DNA of 64,000 nt from Cerrena zonata (taxonomy: Eukaryota; Basidiomycota; Agaricomycetes; Polyporales; Cerrenaceae): assembly GCA_038087015.1 (NCBI GenBank), contig JASBNA010000013.1, positions 1 to 64,000 of the forward strand. The letters run 5' to 3'. A model generated the notes under the pieces. It was not told the DNA's origin. It searched no databases and saw only the letters and a program-made list of their open reading frames with translations. Positions 58,309 to 64,000 of the stretch are shown in pieces; positions within the stretch are counted from its first letter, which is position 1, and each line of letters opens with the position of its first letter. A program made the position numbers and the translations under genes.

Positions 58309-60675
58309 ATGTCGAGACCAACCACCATCAATGTTAAGGTGGTGGCTGCTGAGTCACTTTATAAAAGAGATGTTTTCCGTCAACCGGATCCGTTTGCTGT
58401 AATTACAGTTGATGGATCTCAAACCAAGACAACCAAGACTGCTAAGAAAACATTAAATCCATATTGGAATGAATCGTTTGATTTTAATTCGTTAGAAGAT
58501 TCAATTCTTGTTATTCAAGTTTTTGATCAGAAAAAATTTAAAAAGAAGGATCAAGGGTTCTTGGGTGTTGTTAATGTAAGAATTGGTGATGTGATTGATT
58601 TATCATTACCAAATAGTGAAGAAACTATAACTCGAGATTTGAAAAAATCAAATGAAAATTTGGCGGTTAGTGGTAAAATAATTGTGGTTGTTAGTCATAA
58701 TAAAAATCCAACATCAAATGGCTCAGCCAATACTAATACAAATAGTAATAATAACACCTCCTCCACACCAGCTCTGTCAATTCCTGCTGGTGTTGCCGCT
58801 GCTAGTGATTCTTCTGGTGCTTTGGCGGTTAATTCTACAAATGCTCAATCGGCGGCTCATCGACAATATTCTTCTTTTGAAGATCAATATGGTAGATTAC
58901 CTCCTGGTTGGGAACGTAGAACTGATAATTTTGGTAGAACTTATTACGTTGATCATAATTCAAGAACTACTACTTGGCAAAGACCTACTTTGGAGCAATC
59001 AGAAGTTGAAAGAGGTCAACAAAGACAAAATACCACTGAAGCTGAAAGAAGACAACATCGTGGTCGTACTTTACCTGGTGAAGGATCTCATTCTCCAATG
59101 TTATCGGCCACTCCTCAACCACCTTCTAATACTGCCACTAGTGGTAATGTAACTGTTAATTCAAGTGGTGCTAACACTCCGGTTTCTCCCGCTGCTGCTG
59201 TATCGATGGCGGCTTCAGGTGCAACTACCAATGGGTTAGGTGAATTACCTTCTGGTTGGGAACAACGTTTTACTAATGAAGGTAGACCTTATTTCGTTGA
59301 TCATAATACTAGAACTACTACTTGGGTCGATCCAAGAAGACAACAATATATTCGTACTTTTGGTCCAAATACTACAATCCAACAACAACCAGTTTCTCAA
59401 TTGGGTCCTTTACCATCAGGTTGGGAAATGAGATTAACCAATACTGCAAGAGTTTATTTTGTTGATCATAATACTAAAACAACCACTTGGGATGATCCAA
59501 GATTACCATCTTCATTAGATCAAAATGTTCCTCAATATAAACGTGATTTCAGAAGAAAAGTTATTTATTTTAGATCTCAACCAGCATTAAGAATTTTACC
59601 AGGTCAATGTCATATTAAAGTTAGAAGAGATCATATTTTTGAAGATTCTTATCAAGAAATTATGAGACAAACTCCTGAAGATTTAAAGAAAAGATTAATG
59701 ATTAAATTCGATGGTGAAGAAGGTTTAGATTATGGTGGGGTTTCAAGAGAATTTTTCTTTTTATTATCTCACGATATGTTTAATCCATTTTATTGTTTAT
59801 TTGAATATTCATCTCATGATAATTATACATTACAAATTAATCCAAATTCAGGTATTAATCCAGAACATTTGAATTATTTCAAATTCATTGGTAGAGTTGT
59901 TGGTTTGGGTGTATTTCATAGAAGATTTTTGGATGCTTTCTTTGTTGGTGCATTATATAAAATGATGTTACATAAAAAAGTTGTTTTACAAGATATGGAA
60001 GGGGTTGATGCAGAATTTTATAGATCATTAAAATGGATATGTGATAATGATATAACCGATATATTAGATTTAACTTTTAGTGCAGAAGATGATAAATTTG
60101 GTGAAATTGTTGAAGTTGAATTAAAACCTGGTGGGAAAGATATTGAAGTCACTGAAGACAATAAACATGAATACGTTGAATTAATATCCGAATGGAAAAT
60201 TAGTAAACGTGTTGAAGAACAATTTAAAGCTTTTATTAATGGATTTAATGAATTGATTCCTCAAGAATTAGTTAATGTTTTCGATGAACGTGAATTGGAA
60301 TTGTTAATCGGTGGTTTAGCAGAAATTGATATCGAAGACTGGAAAAAACATACTGATTATAGAGGTTATCAAGAAAATGATCAAGTCATTCAATGGTTCT
60401 GGAAATGTATCAAAGAATGGGATTCAGAACAAAAGGCAAGATTATTACAATTCACCACTGGTACTTCTCGTATCCCGGTTAATGGGTTTAAAGATTTACA
60501 AGGTTCTGATGGTCCAAGAAGATTCACTATTGAAAAAGCTGGTGAACCAAATCAATTACCTAAATCTCATACTTGTTTCAATAGAGTCGATTTACCTTCA
60601 TACACCAATTATGAAAGCTTAAAACAAAAATTGACTTTGGCCGTGGAGGAAACTGTCGGTTTTGGTCAAGAATAA
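58309..60675 (+). CDS. RSP5: HECT E3 ubiquitin ligase Rsp5 (NEDD4 family)
   Basis: Rsp5 is the essential E3 that ubiquitinates membrane transporters and many other targets through PPxY adaptors. The 788-residue protein has the full layout: a C2 domain (about residues 5-115, KTLNPYWNE); WW1 ([20 protein letters not shown]); WW2 ([20 protein letters not shown]); WW3 ([20 protein letters not shown]); and a HECT domain over the last ~340 residues. The catalytic Cys756 is in [12 protein letters not shown], and the C-terminal GFGQE matches yeast Rsp5. The WW spacers are Ala/Ser/Thr/Asn-rich. WW1 ends TWQRP rather than TWxDP. The ATG at 58309 is certain. An alpha-arrestin with two PPxY motifs lies 38 kb to the left. 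Confidence 0.98.
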   Translation: MSRPTTINVKVVAAESLYKRDVFRQPDPFAVITVDGSQTKTTKTAKKTLNPYWNESFDFNSLEDSILVIQVFDQKKFKKKDQGFLGVVNVRIGDVIDLSLPNSEETITRDLKKSNENLAVSGKIIVVVSHNKNPTSNGSANTNTNSNNNTSSTPALSIPAGVAAASDSSGALAVNSTNAQSAAHRQYSSFEDQYGRLPPGWERRTDNFGRTYYVDHNSRTTTWQRPTLEQSEVERGQQRQNTTEAERRQHRGRTLPGEGSHSPMLSATPQPPSNTATSGNVTVNSSGANTPVSPAAAVSMAASGATTNGLGELPSGWEQRFTNEGRPYFVDHNTRTTTWVDPRRQQYIRTFGPNTTIQQQPVSQLGPLPSGWEMRLTNTARVYFVDHNTKTTTWDDPRLPSSLDQNVPQYKRDFRRKVIYFRSQPALRILPGQCHIKVRRDHIFEDSYQEIMRQTPEDLKKRLMIKFDGEEGLDYGGVSREFFFLLSHDMFNPFYCLFEYSSHDNYTLQINPNSGINPEHLNYFKFIGRVVGLGVFHRRFLDAFFVGALYKMMLHKKVVLQDMEGVDAEFYRSLKWICDNDITDILDLTFSAEDDKFGEIVEVELKPGGKDIEVTEDNKHEYVELISEWKISKRVEEQFKAFINGFNELIPQELVNVFDERELELLIGGLAEIDIEDWKKHTDYRGYQENDQVIQWFWKCIKEWDSEQKARLLQFTTGTSRIPVNGFKDLQGSDGPRRFTIEKAGEPNQLPKSHTCFNRVDLPSYTNYESLKQKLTLAVEETVGFGQE

Positions 60676-61595
60676 TCAATCAAACAAACATTTTTTATTA
60701 AAAAAAAACGTATTTTCTCTGTATTCTACTTTCTTTTCTTTTTGGGCACTTTCTACAACAATTTCTTGATTTAACCTTGATAACGATTTTGATAATGTCC
60801 TCCCAATTAATGATTTACTCTCACATAAAATATTAGAATGATATATATACATTAAATTTCTCCTTTCTATTCTTTTCCATTTTATTTACTTTCCTTGATT
60901 TCTTTTTCTTATTTTTATTTCCATTGCTCATTGCCTTCTGCTACTTCCATATATTTTTCATTCTTCATTTTGGATAAAGTAATTCTTTCATTTCTAAAAA
61001 ACCTTGTAAACGAAAAAGCCAAAAAAAAGCCAAAAAAAAAAACATGATTAAATCACGGAATATATAGTTCGAATTTGTTACGTTGTATTCGTGTATTGAG
61101 ATATCCTTACTGTTGACAGCCATGTAAACACCATTGAACCCCAACTGAACAATCATCCGTTCATACAAGGGATGATTAGACTGAGGAGATGGTTGCATTT
61201 CGGGGTGGAGATGTTTGGGTGCACATCTTTTCTTTTTCTCTCTGGCCGCAATTTTGATAAGCAACACGATCAGGTCCCCTCAATTTGCAATCATTTATTA
61301 TCTCAGTTATCATCGCCATTGCACTTAACGTCTGGTATTACTAACCTTTTACTACTATTGTTTACCCTTTTACGTATCAGCTGACAGGGAGGTGTGGTGG
61401 AAAGCAATCTAGAGAGGGGAGGGCAACAATAGCTCCCCGTTTGGTCTGGTTCTAGTTTTGGTTCTCGTTAGATCCTGCTTATATTGACAGGGGTGATGAT
61501 TGGATGAAACACTACAGAGAAGGGTTTAAATAGAGTCTTGTATCTTGTTCAGCTTTGAATGTTTTCTTTAATATTTCCACAGCTTTTATTCAGAC
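60676..61595. other. gene-free stretch between RSP5 and the small stress-type gene
   Basis: This 920-base spacer has a T/C-rich 3' flank of RSP5, an AAAAAAAGCCAAAAAAA direct repeat near 61010-61040, a TACTAAC string at 61339-61345 with no matching 5' splice site, and AGGGG elements near the next gene. No credible gene is seen. Confidence 0.6.
61415..61530 (+). promoter_or_regulatory. two STRE (AGGGG) elements and a TTTAAATA box
   Basis: AGGGG at 61415-61419 and 61489-61493, followed by TTTAAATAG at about 61525. They lie 65-180 bases before the ATG at 61596. AGGGG is the Msn2/4-type stress response element in yeasts. The role is inferred. Confidence 0.45.
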
Positions 61596-61901
61596 ATGCC
61601 TGACTTATTTGACAATTTATATAATAAGATTTCAACTTCTTTAAACGGTGGAAGATCCACCCACCACTATTCGAATGCTTCCCGGGTCAACACTGGTAGG
61701 TTTTATAGTTATCATGAAAACTCCACCAACAATAAGTATTGGTTACCAATAAATAAAGATATGCAGAAAGCAGCTGATCACATCCAGGACACCAAGACGG
61801 TTAAACCAAGAATGGGTAGTGTTAGTTCTATGAATTCAGAGTCGGACTCTGAAGATCGATCAAGAATGGGGAGTGTTTCCTCTGAAATGCTGACCAAGTA
61901 A
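61596..61901 (+). CDS. unrecognised 101-residue Ser-rich protein with RMGSVSS repeats
   Basis: I do not recognise this small soluble protein. It starts MPDLFDNLYNKISTSLNGG, an amphipathic helix, followed by a Tyr/His/Asn-rich segment (RFYSYHENSTNNKYWLPIN). The C-terminal part contains RMGSVSS twice, 18 residues apart from first to second, flanking an SESDSEDRS acidic cluster. RxxS in each repeat would suit a basophilic kinase or 14-3-3 binding. A good ATG context, AGGGG elements and a TATA-like box upstream support a real, possibly stress-induced gene. Its stop is 72 bases from the stop of the convergent transcription factor gene. Confidence 0.65.
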   Translation: MPDLFDNLYNKISTSLNGGRSTHHYSNASRVNTGRFYSYHENSTNNKYWLPINKDMQKAADHIQDTKTVKPRMGSVSSMNSESDSEDRSRMGSVSSEMLTK

Positions 61902-61972
61902 GTAGTAGTCCATTGTTCATGTAATTAATGCTAGTATAAATAAATGATAAAAATGATTAGTTAATTGTATTA

Positions 61973-64000
61973 TCAGATGTCTATGTCTCCAGAGAGACCC
62001 TTCATTAATTGGTCCATAAACAAGACATCTTCATCAGTGATTGCGAATAGATCGTGATTTGTATTTGTAATCTCAAATTCATTTAGGCCGTTGATTGGAT
62101 TCGACTCTAACATTAGCTCATCATTTAAACTTAAAAATTTAGAATCAACAAATAACTTATCTCTGCCAATTTGAAAATCTGAAAGTAATTGATTTGGACC
62201 GAGAGAAAACGTTTCATCGAAATTAAAACCCGGTTCACCCACAAAGGTTCCTGCTACTGAAGATCTTAAGTTTGATAACACTGAAGATTGGGGAATTTTG
62301 ATATTTTGAAATTTTTTTATATCGGATGATATTATTTGATTATCACTGTTACCATAGCTATTAAGATTCTTATAAATCTTGCCATATCCGGCTTCAATGA
62401 ATAAACTTTGTAAGGATTCTATCAAATCAATTATTTGATCTAATTTACCTTTAGCCACAAGATTACCTCGCTTTTTCATTTCGTATATTAAGTTCATGGT
62501 AACTTCAAGGTATTCTTCAAATGTATAGTTTTGACTAGTGAACTGATTTCGAGATGGTGGGATTTTGATCCTTAAAATCATGCAGATGATGAAGATTAAC
62601 GATGAACTCAATAAATAGTCCAAATCAGTAAATCCAAACACTCTTAATAATTGTTCTTGATAAACAATTGTAAATATATTTATCGTAGCCTCCGATGCAT
62701 TAATGCAAGCTGTAATCAATTTGGTTATGTTTCTAGGTAATGTTGTTAAGTCCAACTCTTTTGATTTCCCATTTTGATTAAAAGCCATTAGACTCGATTT
62801 AGCAAGGTTTATTAATATTGGAATACATGCTAAATAAATATGGTGAAGATAGTTCAAATGCAAAGTATAAACTAATCGATTATTTTCATCAACAATCTTT
62901 TTCGATTTATCTTGGGGCATCTTCAATTTCAAATAATCCGGTATATCATCAACCCAATTCAATAATCTTTCCATAATCTTTAAAGTCTTATTGAAATAAT
63001 CTTTATTATCAAAAGGTTGTTTCAAACAATATAAATCATTAGTTATTATATCCGATATTTTAGCTAATTCAATATAAAACCTCATAGCATCAGAATTGGC
63101 AAAATCATCTTTACTTTGTGGCACAACGCTATTTATATTGAAGCGACTTTGTTGTGGATATGATCTAGTTATTTCAGTTGGACTTAGTAATAATGGCTGT
63201 CCTATCCTTGAACTATAAAACCTATTTAAACAATATGTTGCCCACCAAATCTTATTATAATGATCGTATAAATTATGATTCGATTTTGGATTTTGTTCTT
63301 TATGTAAATTAATTGATATTCCTAATTCTAAGGCATTTAATGTGAATAAAACCGCCAATTGTTTTTTATCTAAACATCTTAAGTAAATGGCAATTAATCC
63401 AAATAGTTCAATCACTTGAATAGTTGCATTGACATTCTCCTCCTTCAAAGATAATAATTGAAATGGGGTTGGTATAAATTTTACAATGATCTTGAAATAT
63501 TTCAATCCTGGAAGGGTTTTATCCTCAAATAATTGCTGTGAAAACGGTGATATCACTGATCTTCTACTATATACTTCTCCTAATGTCAAAATCATCAACA
63601 TTTTGAATAGGAAGAAATCAGTTTTTTCATTTTTTATAGAGTTGATATCAAAGTATCCATCTTTATTGAAATACTCTCGAGACTTTATTCTAAAATCCCT
63701 AGGATCCACAGTTAAATAACCAGAATTAATAAATAATACGACATTATCTAAAAGTGACATTGTTTCGTTATAGGTAAGACCTTTAAGAGCTTTCTCAAGT
63801 ACATCTTTGTTAAAGACTTCTGGTTCTGTATGATCCAAAATATAATCATAGGCTTTTTCTTCGATGAATGAGCTAAAATCAGGGAGATATGGTGAAACCT
63901 TTATCCTTGATGTATCTCTTATTGTTGTTCAGGATCTTTGTCTTTGCAAATTCTTTCAAGTTCCAACAGATTAACTCACAAGACGCTGAACCTAACCAAA
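61973..64000 (-). CDS. fungal-specific transcription factor (Zn2Cys6 family C-terminal domain), 5' end unresolved
   Basis: About 640 codons of a fungal_trans regulatory domain are present. The signature stretch YNKIWWATYCLNRFYSSRIGQP, followed by LLLSPTEITRSYPQQS, is characteristic of Zn2Cys6 factors. The C-terminus is acidic (LFMDQLMKGLSGDIDI), suiting an activation segment. The open frame runs from the stop at 61973 up to about 63928 with no suitable ATG at its start. The first internal Met comes some 30 codons after TEPEVF begins. The zinc cluster is not in this window. Just upstream another frame reads LLELERICKDKDPEQQ, which would join if one base were added near 63920-63924, but that frame soon hits a stop. 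The true N-terminus lies beyond the edge or needs another frame change or an intron. Confidence 0.75.

Noticed and set aside
61339..61345. TACTAAC branch-point string
   Set aside because: No matching GTATGT-type donor upstream in a sensible frame, and the downstream gene begins cleanly at its own ATG.
1..64000. CRISPR array, prophage, integron or bacterial operon features
   Set aside because: The DNA is eukaryotic yeast sequence; the tandem repeats found lack unique spacers and are minisatellites.

Overview
The window is nuclear DNA of a budding yeast (Saccharomycotina). It is AT-rich and compact, with about 31 protein genes in 64 kb, no spliced gene that I could establish, and single-copy housekeeping genes with clear yeast orthologues. 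Two or three CTG codons sit where the protein families normally carry serine (431-433 in the MFS gene, 44369-44371 in the MAG1-like gene, perhaps 17622-17624 in FMO1). MEP2 and others look closest to Candida-type proteins, and a PHAF1 homologue absent from S. cerevisiae is present. This points to the CTG-Ser1 clade (Debaryomycetaceae and relatives). The species cannot be named from the sequence alone.

Layout. 0.3-6 kb: an MFS transporter, the rRNA-processing kinase GRC3 and an Emp46/47 lectin, all on +. 6-17 kb: SYP1 (-), the ammonium permease/sensor MEP2 (+), an RS-rich orphan, PHAF1 and prefoldin GIM3 (+). 17-31 kb: FMO1 (-), an alpha-arrestin (+), capping enzyme CEG1 (-), chromatin factor SNT2 (-), U2 snRNP LEA1 (-), a Lyc1-like acetyltransferase (+) and a glutaredoxin (-). 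31-39 kb: two unrecognised proteins, a Cup9/Tos8-type homeodomain gene and EXO70, all on -. 39-45 kb: tRNA ligase TRL1 (+), a broken ARG3 (-), a 3-methyladenine glycosylase (+) and a putative GPI-anchored protein (-). 46-64 kb: BNI4 (+), HIU hydrolase (-), STN1 (-), RRP8 (+), a DSE1-like WD protein (+), RSP5 (+), a small stress-type orphan (+) and a fungal transcription factor running off the right end (-).

The most notable points are these. ARG3 carries three frame disruptions while its Gcn4 site and catalytic segments are kept. SNT2 (twice) and TRL1 (once) carry single-base shifts in short homopolymers; these may be consensus errors and should be settled before any pseudogene call. A six-copy 13-bp tandem array upstream of MEP2 puts a WGATAR core in every unit, next to two canonical GATAAG sites. 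A Rap1/RPG-like CCCGTRCA motif recurs in at least seven intergenic regions. There is a doubled 10-bp palindrome upstream of the GPI-type gene and several minisatellites in promoters. RSP5 lies in the same window as an alpha-arrestin with two PPxY motifs, the kind of adaptor it binds. I found no CRISPR array, rRNA, convincing tRNA or intact mobile element.
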